The notes below the pieces were generated by a model that worked only from the letters and a program-made list of their open reading frames with translations, was not told where the DNA came from and made no database searches. The position numbers were made by a program, and so were the translations under genes. From contig JAUVPY010000195.1 in the NCBI GenBank assembly GCA_030598425.1, positions 1 to 5,887 of the forward strand: a stretch of 5,887 nucleotides of DNA, in the 5' to 3' direction. The first letter of the stretch is position 1; each line of letters starts with the position of its first letter. Shown here one piece after another: positions 1 to 5,215 of the stretch. The DNA comes from Anaerolineae bacterium. Its GTDB lineage: Bacteria; Chloroflexota; Anaerolineae; 4572-78; NAK82.

Positions 1-2
1 AC

Positions 3-149
3 GGCGGTCGCCTGCACCAGGTTGCCAACACGCCCACCCAACTGACCATCGTGCCTGGCGCAAGTCACCTCACCCTCATCCTCCTGTCCCAAACCACCAA
101 CACTCTGGCTGATTGGTTTGCCGAACACCTGACTACAAGTGACCCGTGA
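3..149 (+). CDS. Alpha/beta-hydrolase-like protein, C-terminal fragment (partial at 5' end)
   Basis: This reading frame enters from the left edge and gives 48 residues before TGA at 147-149. The segment LTIVPGASHLTL (residues 14-25) followed by a helix ending DWFAEHL (37-43) matches the end of alpha/beta-hydrolase folds. In that family a beta strand leads into a loop carrying the catalytic histidine (H22 here), and an amphipathic helix closes the domain with a WF-xx-HL/FL pattern. The nucleophile and acid residues would lie upstream of the window, so neither activity nor substrate can be judged. The last three codons (Ser-Asp-Pro) and the stop lie within a heptanucleotide repeat array at 139-166, so the natural C-terminus may have been altered by repeat insertion. 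Family membership is an inference from a short tail. A non-hydrolase with a similar ending is possible. Confidence 0.6.
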   Translation, partial: GGRLHQVANTPTQLTIVPGASHLTLILLSQTTNTLADWFAEHLTTSDP

Positions 150-166
150 AGCGTGATCCGTGAGCC
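139..166 (+). repeat. Heptanucleotide tandem array GTGANNC, four units
   Basis: Four consecutive 7-bp units are visible: GTGACCC, GTGAAGC, GTGATCC, GTGAGCC. Two decayed units may follow (167-180). The array overlaps the end of the upstream hydrolase-like gene, whose TGA is bases 2-4 of the second unit. Read on the minus strand the units have ACG every 7 bp, the same core as the array at 186-220, so the two arrays face each other. The period is exact in all four units. The function is unknown. Confidence 0.75.
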
Positions 167-185
167 GTCTTTCGCGCTTCCTATC

Positions 186-220
186 ACGCACTACGCACTA
201 CGCAGTACGCAAAACGACAT
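186..220 (+). repeat. Heptanucleotide tandem array ACGCANT, four units plus one degenerate
   Basis: The units are ACGCACT, ACGCACT, ACGCAGT, ACGCAAA and a degenerate ACGACAT. The array is non-coding and lies between the hydrolase-like gene and the promoter region of the DUF2207 gene. It shares its unit and orientation with the array at 3383-3424, which shows a dispersed repeat family rather than a single slippage event. Bases 186-203 are complementary to 151-168 at 11 of 18 positions, so the two arrays in this gap could form an imperfect hairpin. Confidence 0.8.
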
Positions 221-246
221 CACGCCTCACTCCCCGCCGTCACCAT

Positions 247-262
247 TGACAGCCGACTGTCA
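247..262. promoter_or_regulatory. Perfect inverted repeat TGACAG-N4-CTGTCA, possible operator
   Basis: Two 6-bp arms, TGACAG and CTGTCA, are separated by CCGA. With the preceding T the left arm also spells TTGACA (246-251), a consensus -35 hexamer. The best -10 at matching distance is only TAGTAC (268-273, 16-bp spacer), so a promoter here would be weak. The site lies 44 bp upstream of the TATAAT box of the DUF2207 gene. The downstream sequence has no continuous T-run, so a rho-independent terminator is unlikely. A repressor or activator site is the better reading, but no regulator is demonstrated. Confidence 0.4.
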
Positions 263-283
263 GCCTTTAGTACGTTTAACCTC

Positions 284-312
284 TTCTCTTTTTTGGTCAA
301 TTCGTCTATAAT
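284..312 (+). promoter_or_regulatory. Putative sigma-70-type promoter for the DUF2207 gene
   Basis: A perfect TATAAT occurs at 307-312, 36 bp before the start codon, in a locally T/A-rich stretch. The -35 element at a 17-bp spacer would be TTCTCT (284-289), a poor match, and there is no extended -10 TGn. A strong -10 with a weak -35 fits an activator-dependent promoter, or a sigma factor with a different -35 preference. Transcription would begin near 319, giving a leader of about 30 nt. Confidence 0.5.
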
Positions 313-348
313 AGGAGTAGCTTGGTTTCCAAATAGGAGGCTGGTTTT

Positions 349-2244
349 ATGCGACGGCACCTTTGGCTAGGATTATTGCTGGCGCTGATCCTGATCCTGG
401 GAAGCTCGGGATTTGCCCAGGCACAAGAGAAGAGCCTGTATTGGCAGCGCTGGGACGTGGATCTCGACGTTCAACAGAACTCAGATATGCTCGTTGAAGA
501 GGTCCAGGAGATTGTATTCACCAGCGGCACCTTTCGCTTTGGATTTCGCGCCATTCCGTTGGACCGGGTGGAACGCATCACCGACGTACAGATATTCGAA
601 ATCATCGACGGCGTCGAGCGACCTTACGCGCCGGGGTCAACCGACGAGTATGGCTTCACCACTTCGATAAGCGATGGGGAACTGGAGATTACCTGGTACT
701 TCCCACCTACCAGGGACAGCACCCACACTTATATCATTCGCTACCGGGTGAACGGCGGGTTACGCTTTTACGACGACCGCGTTCAAGTTTGGTGGAAGGC
801 GATCCCCCCTGACCACAATTTTCCCGTCCGTGATTCGCGGGTTGCGGTAGCTTTGCCCGCCGCCTACTCCCAGGACGAGGTAATGTATGCCAGCTACGGC
901 GCATCGGCCACCAACTACTACGACGACCAGGGGCAGGTAATCTTCGAGGCGCAGAACATCCCGGCCGATCAAGAACTCGAGGTTCGAGTGGAGTTCCCTG
1001 GCGATGCCGTGCAAGGCGCCCCGCCGGCGTGGCAGGAGTCCTTTGATCGTAAGCAGTCCTGGGGGCCGGTCCTGTCCGTTATCTTTGGTGCATTGGGATT
1101 GATGTTGTTGTTCGGTGGGCCCTTGGCCGTGTATCTGTTGTGGTACACGCGTGGGCGCGACCGCCCGGTGGGGCTGGTGGCCGAGTACATCACCGAACCT
1201 CCCAGCGATTTGCCAGCCGGTATAGTGGGTACCCTGGTGGATGAAAAGGCCGACGTAAAAGACATTATCGCCAGCATCGTAGACCTGGCGCGCCGGGGTG
1301 CGCTCCGAATGGAAGAAGAGAAGAAAGAAGGCTTTCTGGGTATCGGCTCGGGGAGCGATTTCATCTTCTATCTGGAAGACGCCAGCAAGGCAACTCTGCC
1401 CTATGAGAAGACTCTGATCAAGCGCGTCTTTGGCAAGCGCGAAACGCGACGCTTATCTGATCTTCGCCAGAAGTTCTACACCGCCATCCCCGACTTGCGT
1501 GAGCAACTGTATAAAGAAGTAGTGAATCAAGGCTTCTTCCCGCGCAGCCCCGAAGCCACCCGTCGCGTCTGGTCTGGTCTGGGGTGTGCTGGCTTGGTCA
1601 TTGCCGGCGTGATCGCCCTGTTCTTACTGGTGATCTTGGGGGAGATTTCGCCTTGGGTAGCCTGTCCTGGTGTGTCTCTGGCGGCGGCCATGGTCGGTCT
1701 AGTGATCGTTGGCCGTCACATGCCGCGCAAGACGCCCAAAGGGGCCGAAGAGGCCGCCAAGTGGCTGGCGTTCAAGCGTTACCTGCAAACCATCGATAAA
1801 CACGACGATCTGGAGGCCGTGAAAGATAAATTTGAGGAGTTTCTGCCCTACGCGGTGGCCTTTGGCCTGGAACGGAGGCTCATCAATCAGTTCGCGGCTG
1901 TGAATACGCCTGCGCCGAGCTGGTGGGGACCCGTCTTCCTACCCGGCCACGGATACGGCCACGGCGGCGGGGTGGGGACGCCGTCGGAGGGTGGGACAGG
2001 TGGACCACCCGGGACGCTGGCCGGCGAGGGAGGCAAGACCCCTTCGTTGGGCGATATGAGCAGAGGCATGGGTACCTCCCTGGCAAGTATGAGCGCGGGC
2101 CTGGGGGCTATGCTCAGCTCGACCAGCACCGTGCTGACCAGCACGCCACCCAGCAGCTCGTCCGGCGGCGGTGGTGGTGGTTGGAGCGGCGGCGGCTTCA
2201 GCGGCGGTGGTGGTGGCGGCGGTGGTTCGGGCGGCTTTGGATGA
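349..2244 (+). CDS. DUF2207 (YciQ-type) membrane protein with glycine-rich C-terminal tail
   Basis: This is a 631-aa predicted membrane protein of unknown function. An N-terminal signal peptide (about 1-25, cleavage after the A-Q-A at 23-25) precedes an exported beta-rich domain (about 28-230). A membrane helix follows at about 241-265. A cytoplasmic part (about 266-405) contains the ADVKDIIASIVDLARRGAL stretch typical of DUF2207, where short helical modules precede an ARRG motif. Two more membrane helices lie at about 407-432 and 435-457, then a conserved cytoplasmic helix with FLPYAVAFGLE, and a low-complexity tail. The tail ends in a Ser stretch and a nearly pure Gly run (606-631), a hallmark of DUF2207 proteins. 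The start is fixed by AGGAGG (335-340) eight bases before ATG. The gene heads a four-gene run with the winged-helix/zinc-ribbon, helical and SPFH genes, which suggests a role in membrane organisation or stress. Domain order and length match full-length family members, with no sign of truncation. Confidence 0.88.
   Translation: MRRHLWLGLLLALILILGSSGFAQAQEKSLYWQRWDVDLDVQQNSDMLVEEVQEIVFTSGTFRFGFRAIPLDRVERITDVQIFEIIDGVERPYAPGSTDEYGFTTSISDGELEITWYFPPTRDSTHTYIIRYRVNGGLRFYDDRVQVWWKAIPPDHNFPVRDSRVAVALPAAYSQDEVMYASYGASATNYYDDQGQVIFEAQNIPADQELEVRVEFPGDAVQGAPPAWQESFDRKQSWGPVLSVIFGALGLMLLFGGPLAVYLLWYTRGRDRPVGLVAEYITEPPSDLPAGIVGTLVDEKADVKDIIASIVDLARRGALRMEEEKKEGFLGIGSGSDFIFYLEDASKATLPYEKTLIKRVFGKRETRRLSDLRQKFYTAIPDLREQLYKEVVNQGFFPRSPEATRRVWSGLGCAGLVIAGVIALFLLVILGEISPWVACPGVSLAAAMVGLVIVGRHMPRKTPKGAEEAAKWLAFKRYLQTIDKHDDLEAVKDKFEEFLPYAVAFGLERRLINQFAAVNTPAPSWWGPVFLPGHGYGHGGGVGTPSEGGTGGPPGTLAGEGGKTPSLGDMSRGMGTSLASMSAGLGAMLSSTSTVLTSTPPSSSSGGGGGGWSGGGFSGGGGGGGGSGGFG
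2164..2241 (+). repeat. GGC/GGT-rich low-complexity tract encoding the poly-glycine tail
   Basis: The last 26 codons of the DUF2207 gene are almost all GGC or GGT, broken by Trp, Ser and Phe codons. The two Gly codons are mixed rather than a pure triplet repeat. This indicates selection for glycine at the protein level more than simple replication slippage. Length variation between strains is plausible. Confidence 0.75.
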
Positions 2245-2265
2245 TTGGTCCCAAGGGGGTATACT
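2237..2265 (+). promoter_or_regulatory. Possible internal promoter before the winged-helix/zinc-ribbon gene
   Basis: TATACT (2260-2265) is a five-of-six match to the -10 consensus. TTGGAT (2237-2242) lies 17 bp upstream and keeps the TTG of the -35 consensus. The -35 would overlap the stop codon of the DUF2207 gene. The 51-bp gap is otherwise short enough for read-through, so this may be a secondary promoter or chance. Confidence 0.3.
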
Positions 2266-2295
2266 TACTAGCGACGGCGCATAGGAGGAGCGATC

Positions 2296-2817
2296 GTGAT
2301 CAGCAGAAGTGGCCGGTTGGTTGGCATCATTCTTGTCATCGTGGGTATTTTGGTCTGCCTGGGAGGTTCTGCCGTTGCTTATACCTCGACGCGCAACGTT
2401 GAAACCAATGCAGCCGGCGGGTTCGTACTGGGCGTTGTCCTGTCCATCTTCATTGCTGTTCCCTTTGTTGGTGTGGGAATCTATTTGGTGATGCGGGGGC
2501 GCGCTGAAGAAGCGGAGATGGCCGATGTGGGCCGCCAGCGCAAAATACTGGACATGGTCAAGACCCGCGGTCAGGTAGACATCACCGACCTGGTCTTCGA
2601 ACTCAAGTCGACCAGCAACCAGGTCCGGGATGACGTCTATAAGTTGGTGGGTATGGAGCTCTTCACCGGCTACGTCAACTGGGATGATGGCGTCCTGTAC
2701 TCAAAGGAGGCATCACAACTAACCGGCAACAAGTGCCCCAATTGCGGGGGCGAGCAGGAGTTCGCAGGCAAAGGCGTAATTACCTGTAGGTACTGTGGGA
2801 CCGATGTGTTCCTATAA
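2296..2817 (+). CDS. Membrane-anchored winged-helix (PCI-like) and zinc-ribbon protein
   Basis: This 173-aa protein starts at GTG, supported by AGGAGG (2283-2288) seven bases upstream. It has two membrane helices (about 8-30 and 43-66) with a short loop between them. A cytoplasmic segment (about 78-137) follows: RKILDMVKTRGQVDITDLV, then a helix and FTGYVNWDDG. This has the helix-turn-helix-plus-wing pattern of PCI-like or DeoR-like winged helices. The C-terminus is a one-metal zinc ribbon, C147-P-N-C150 and C164-R-Y-C167. The combination suggests a membrane-tethered adaptor, or a regulator that binds nucleic acid or protein partners; the ligand is unknown. It sits 51 bp after the DUF2207 gene and 28 bp before the helical-protein gene, so it is probably in the same operon. 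All four zinc ligands are intact. The winged-helix call rests on pattern reading, and a purely protein-binding PCI role is equally possible. Confidence 0.75.
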   Translation: MISRSGRLVGIILVIVGILVCLGGSAVAYTSTRNVETNAAGGFVLGVVLSIFIAVPFVGVGIYLVMRGRAEEAEMADVGRQRKILDMVKTRGQVDITDLVFELKSTSNQVRDDVYKLVGMELFTGYVNWDDGVLYSKEASQLTGNKCPNCGGEQEFAGKGVITCRYCGTDVFL

Positions 2818-2845
2818 TGCTCAAATCAAGGGAGGGGAGTAACTG

Positions 2846-3364
2846 ATGGACTATCAACACACGGTTGAAGATTCGAAGGGTGGCCTGGAGAGTTTGGCCT
2901 CAAAGATTCCCGGCTACCGTGGTTATAAGGAGAAGGAGGATCGGCGCGCCGCAGACAAACTGTTGCGCGAACACCTGGCCGACCAACTCAACGAGCAGCA
3001 ACGTAGGCTGGCTGAGTTGCAGCGTGATTTGCTGGAGGGGGGCGGCCTGCTCTTGATCGACGATCTGGACCGGGCTGTCACCAAGGTACAGAGTTTGGCC
3101 GATAGGATCCGGACGGCCAGCTATGGCTATGCCGGACTCTTCGACGAAGTCAAGGTCAAAGAGGAAGAACTGGACGCTCTCTACGATTTTGACGAGAGCA
3201 TGCTGGGGCACCTGTCAGCCATTCAGTCGGCCATCGATGCCTTGGCGGCTGCCATGGACGCAGGTGGCGATGTGAAGGCAGCTATCCGAGATGTGGTATC
3301 AGCCGCCGAGGAGGCCAACGCCACCTGGCGACAACGTGAAAGTGCTATCACCGGCGCTGTGTAA
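2846..3364 (+). CDS. Helical, partly coiled-coil cytoplasmic protein of unknown function
   Basis: I do not recognise a named family. The 172-aa product has no signal peptide or membrane segment. It opens with a Gly/Tyr-containing motif, IPGYRGYKEKEDRRAADKLL (21-40), which leads into a charged helix (about 28-64) rich in Leu, Gln, Arg and Glu with heptad-like spacing, consistent with a coiled coil. A short GGGLLLIDDLD turn (65-75) separates it from further helices (about 76-92 and 101-138) and an Ala-rich final helix (143-165). The start ATG is preceded by AGGGAGG (2829-2835), ten bases upstream. Its place between a membrane zinc-ribbon protein and an SPFH protein suggests it is a soluble partner of a membrane scaffold, comparable in position to PspA-type proteins. 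It shows no visible PspA sequence signature and is shorter than PspA (about 220 aa). Confidence 0.7.
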   Translation: MDYQHTVEDSKGGLESLASKIPGYRGYKEKEDRRAADKLLREHLADQLNEQQRRLAELQRDLLEGGGLLLIDDLDRAVTKVQSLADRIRTASYGYAGLFDEVKVKEEELDALYDFDESMLGHLSAIQSAIDALAAAMDAGGDVKAAIRDVVSAAEEANATWRQRESAITGAV

Positions 3365-3382
3365 AAAAGTGTAGCACACGCC

Positions 3383-3424
3383 ACGCGATACGCAATACGC
3401 AGCACGCAATACGCAATACGCATT
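3383..3424 (+). repeat. Heptanucleotide tandem array ACGCAAT, six units, between operon genes
   Basis: Six contiguous 7-bp units are visible: ACGCGAT, ACGCAAT, ACGCAGC, ACGCAAT, ACGCAAT, ACGCATT. A partial unit (ACGCC, 3378-3382) precedes them. The array fills most of the 76-bp gap between the helical-protein and SPFH genes and ends 3 bp before the SPFH ribosome-binding site. It has the same unit and orientation as 186-220. No convincing promoter or terminator is visible in this gap. Confidence 0.85.
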
Positions 3425-3427
3425 ATC

Positions 3428-3434
3428 AGGAGGT
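3428..3434 (+). promoter_or_regulatory. Strong Shine-Dalgarno site of the SPFH gene
   Basis: AGGAGGT lies six bases before the ATG at 3441, a full-consensus site. It fixes the start and suggests efficient independent initiation, despite the repeat array directly upstream. Confidence 0.8.
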
Positions 3435-3440
3435 CACATA

Positions 3441-4475
3441 ATGGCGAGGATAATCGACGTAATAGAAGCACCCGATCAGCGACGTGATCAGATGGTTGTT
3501 CGTGTTCCAGAGGTTGGCTCAGGTGATTTTCGCCTCGGCTCGGCGGTAAACGTGCGTGAATCCCAGGCGGCCGTATTCTATCGGGACGGCAAGGCGATGG
3601 ACGTCTTCGGCGCCGGGCGACACCACATTACCACCGCCAACGTCCCATTGCTGTCGAGCCTGCTGAAACTGGGCACCGGGGGCCGAGATGTCTTCACGGC
3701 CGAGGTCTATTTTGTTAATCTGGTTGAATTCACCGATTGGAAGTGGGGTACGCCTGAGCCCATCACGCTGCGTGATGCTGACTTCGGTATCGTGCGGCTG
3801 CGTGCCTTTGGCAACTATTCGGTGCAAATCACCGATCCACAGTTCTTCGTGACGAAGGTTGTGGGCACTGGGGGTGCATATCGCACCAGCGAAATTCAAG
3901 ACTTCCTGCGCGGTATGATCATCGCCCGTTTCACCGATATCCTGGGCGAAGCCAAGATCCCGGCCTTGGACCTGCCAGCTCTGCAAGATGAGATCGGCGC
4001 AGCAGTGCGGGCCAAGTTGGGCGATGAGTTCGACTCCTTCGGTCTGGCCCTCAAGACTTTCTTCCTTCAGAACATCAGCATGCCCGAAGAGGTACAAAAG
4101 GCCATCGACCAGCGCGCCTCCATGGGGGCCATCGGCGATATGCAGAAGTTCACGCAATACCAGGCGGCGCAAGCGCTGCGCGACGCAGCCCAGCAAGAGG
4201 GCAGCGGGTTGACCGGCGCTGGCGTGGGCCTGGGTGCCGGCGCTGGCCTGGGGGCCGTCATGGGTCAGGCAATGGGCCAGGCTATGCAGGGCGACCAGGG
4301 TGCTGGGGAGCAAGCGACCGCCGACGTTATGACCCTCTCCGAGGCGGCGGCCTATATGCGGGTGGGCGAAGAGGACATGCTAGAAGTCATCAAGTCAGGT
4401 GACCTCAAGGCCAAGAAGATCGGCAGCAGCTATCGCATCAGCAAGCAGGCTATCGACGAGTTCCTGTCGAGCTAG
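3441..4475 (+). CDS. SPFH/Band-7 (YdjI-like) protein fused to a C-terminal excisionase-type helix-turn-helix
   Basis: This 344-aa protein has no N-terminal membrane helix. An SPFH domain occupies about 30-225, with landmarks [25 protein letters not shown] (36-60, a beta-rich opening), [17 protein letters not shown] (120-136) and [17 protein letters not shown] (207-223). The following [21 protein letters not shown] stretch (228-248) resembles the post-SPFH helix of the B. subtilis YdjI ('virion core protein-like') group. A Gly/Ala/Met-rich flexible linker (about 254-290) then joins a compact HTH_17/MerR-like DNA-binding domain (297-342). That domain shows the usual order: [10 protein letters not shown], a recognition-helix region, [11 protein letters not shown], and [13 protein letters not shown]. 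YdjI-type proteins usually end in a zinc ribbon, so the DNA-binding end is unusual. SPFH proteins oligomerise as membrane scaffolds; a DNA-binding tail suggests coupling of membrane state to transcription, which is inference. The AGGAGGT site at 3428-3434 fixes the start. The gene abuts rph downstream. Confidence 0.88.
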   Translation: MARIIDVIEAPDQRRDQMVVRVPEVGSGDFRLGSAVNVRESQAAVFYRDGKAMDVFGAGRHHITTANVPLLSSLLKLGTGGRDVFTAEVYFVNLVEFTDWKWGTPEPITLRDADFGIVRLRAFGNYSVQITDPQFFVTKVVGTGGAYRTSEIQDFLRGMIIARFTDILGEAKIPALDLPALQDEIGAAVRAKLGDEFDSFGLALKTFFLQNISMPEEVQKAIDQRASMGAIGDMQKFTQYQAAQALRDAAQQEGSGLTGAGVGLGAGAGLGAVMGQAMGQAMQGDQGAGEQATADVMTLSEAAAYMRVGEEDMLEVIKSGDLKAKKIGSSYRISKQAIDEFLSS

Positions 4476-4486
4476 TGGTCCGCAGT

Positions 4487-5215
4487 ATGACGCGCATCGA
4501 CGGTCGTGCTGACGACGAACTAAGACCGGTGCGTTTCATCACCGGCTATATCGCTTACCCTGAAGGCTCGGTGCTCGTCGAGACCGGGGGCACGCGGGTT
4601 CTGTGTAACGTGTCAGTCGAGGAAAAGGTGCCTGCCTGGCGCGAGGCGTCGGGGGGTGGTTGGCTGACGGCTGAATATGCAATGCTCCCCCGTGCCACCC
4701 ACACCCGTACACCCCGGTCGGCGGGTGCGGGGGGAGCACGCTCGCAGGAGGTTCGCCGCCTTATCGGACGAACCTTGCGTGCTGCGGTAGACCTGGATCT
4801 CATGGGCCTACGCACGCTCACCGTGGATTGCGACGTGCTCCAGGCCGACGGTGGAACGCGCACAGCGGCTATCACTGGCGGCTACGTGGCGGTCGCGTTG
4901 GCCCTGTGGAGGCTGATAGCCGCTGGCGACCTGCCCCCCGAGTCACTGGTGATACCGGTTGCCGCTGTTAGCGTGGGGGTGGTCGAAGGTCGTCCATTGC
5001 TCGACCTGTGTTACGCTGAAGATGCCTCTGCCGATGTCGACTTGAACGTGGCGATGACGGGCGATGGCCAGTTCGTGGAAGTACAAGGTACCGCCGAAGG
5101 GCATCCGTTTGACCGCCCGACACTGAACCAACTACTTGACCTGGCTGCCTCCGGTATCGAGCAGTTGCTCCAACGCCAACGTGAAGCACTGGCCGAGGCT
5201 GGAGTCTTCCGGTGA
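4487..5215 (+). CDS. rph: Ribonuclease PH, 3'-5' phosphorolytic tRNA-processing exoribonuclease
   Basis: RNase PH trims the 3' ends of tRNA precursors using inorganic phosphate and releases nucleoside diphosphates; it works as a hexamer of dimers in the cytoplasm. The 242-aa length matches the family (about 238-245). Visible signatures are [10 protein letters not shown] (6-15), [14 protein letters not shown] (27-40), [15 protein letters not shown] (60-74), R85 (equivalent to the phosphate-contacting Arg86 of E. coli) and [17 protein letters not shown] (115-131), whose Thr-Arg binds phosphate. The catalytic Asp pair is D179 and D185 in [13 protein letters not shown], and [10 protein letters not shown] follows. 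An in-frame GTG at 4475 would overlap the SPFH stop by 1 nt and add four residues. I prefer ATG 4487 because M-T-R-I-D-G-R aligns with the conserved family N-terminus, but neither start has a good Shine-Dalgarno site, so translational coupling to the SPFH gene is likely. All key residues are intact. Confidence 0.95.
   Translation: MTRIDGRADDELRPVRFITGYIAYPEGSVLVETGGTRVLCNVSVEEKVPAWREASGGGWLTAEYAMLPRATHTRTPRSAGAGGARSQEVRRLIGRTLRAAVDLDLMGLRTLTVDCDVLQADGGTRTAAITGGYVAVALALWRLIAAGDLPPESLVIPVAAVSVGVVEGRPLLDLCYAEDASADVDLNVAMTGDGQFVEVQGTAEGHPFDRPTLNQLLDLAASGIEQLLQRQREALAEAGVFR

Noticed and set aside
139..220. CRISPR array
   Set aside because: The units are 7 bp with no spacers. This is a short tandem repeat, not a repeat-spacer array, and no cas gene is present.
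247..275. Rho-independent terminator for the hydrolase-like gene
   Set aside because: The 6-bp stem exists, but the following bases (GCCTTTAGTACG) are not a T-run and the stem is only moderately GC-rich. No terminator could be supported anywhere in the window.
1923..2402. 159-codon plus-strand frame across the DUF2207 3' end and the next gene's start
   Set aside because: It is an Arg/Trp-rich translation of the Gly-codon tract in another frame and covers the start of a supported gene. It is not plausible as a protein.
2846..3364. PspA/IM30 assignment for the helical protein
   Set aside because: Its position and helical nature fit, but it is about 50 residues shorter than PspA and lacks the recognisable PspA N-terminal amphipathic helix and sequence motifs.
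3361..3382. Hairpin GTGT-AGC-ACAC (3369-3379) after the helical-protein gene as a terminator
   Set aside because: The stem is only 4 bp with a 3-nt loop, and no T-run follows. The A-run precedes it on the wrong side for a plus-strand terminator.
3519..4313. 264-codon open frame on the minus strand opposite the SPFH gene
   Set aside because: It is antisense to a gene with clear SPFH and HTH signatures, has a Leu/His/Gln-rich composition without recognisable motifs, and no ribosome-binding site was evident. It is a codon-bias shadow.
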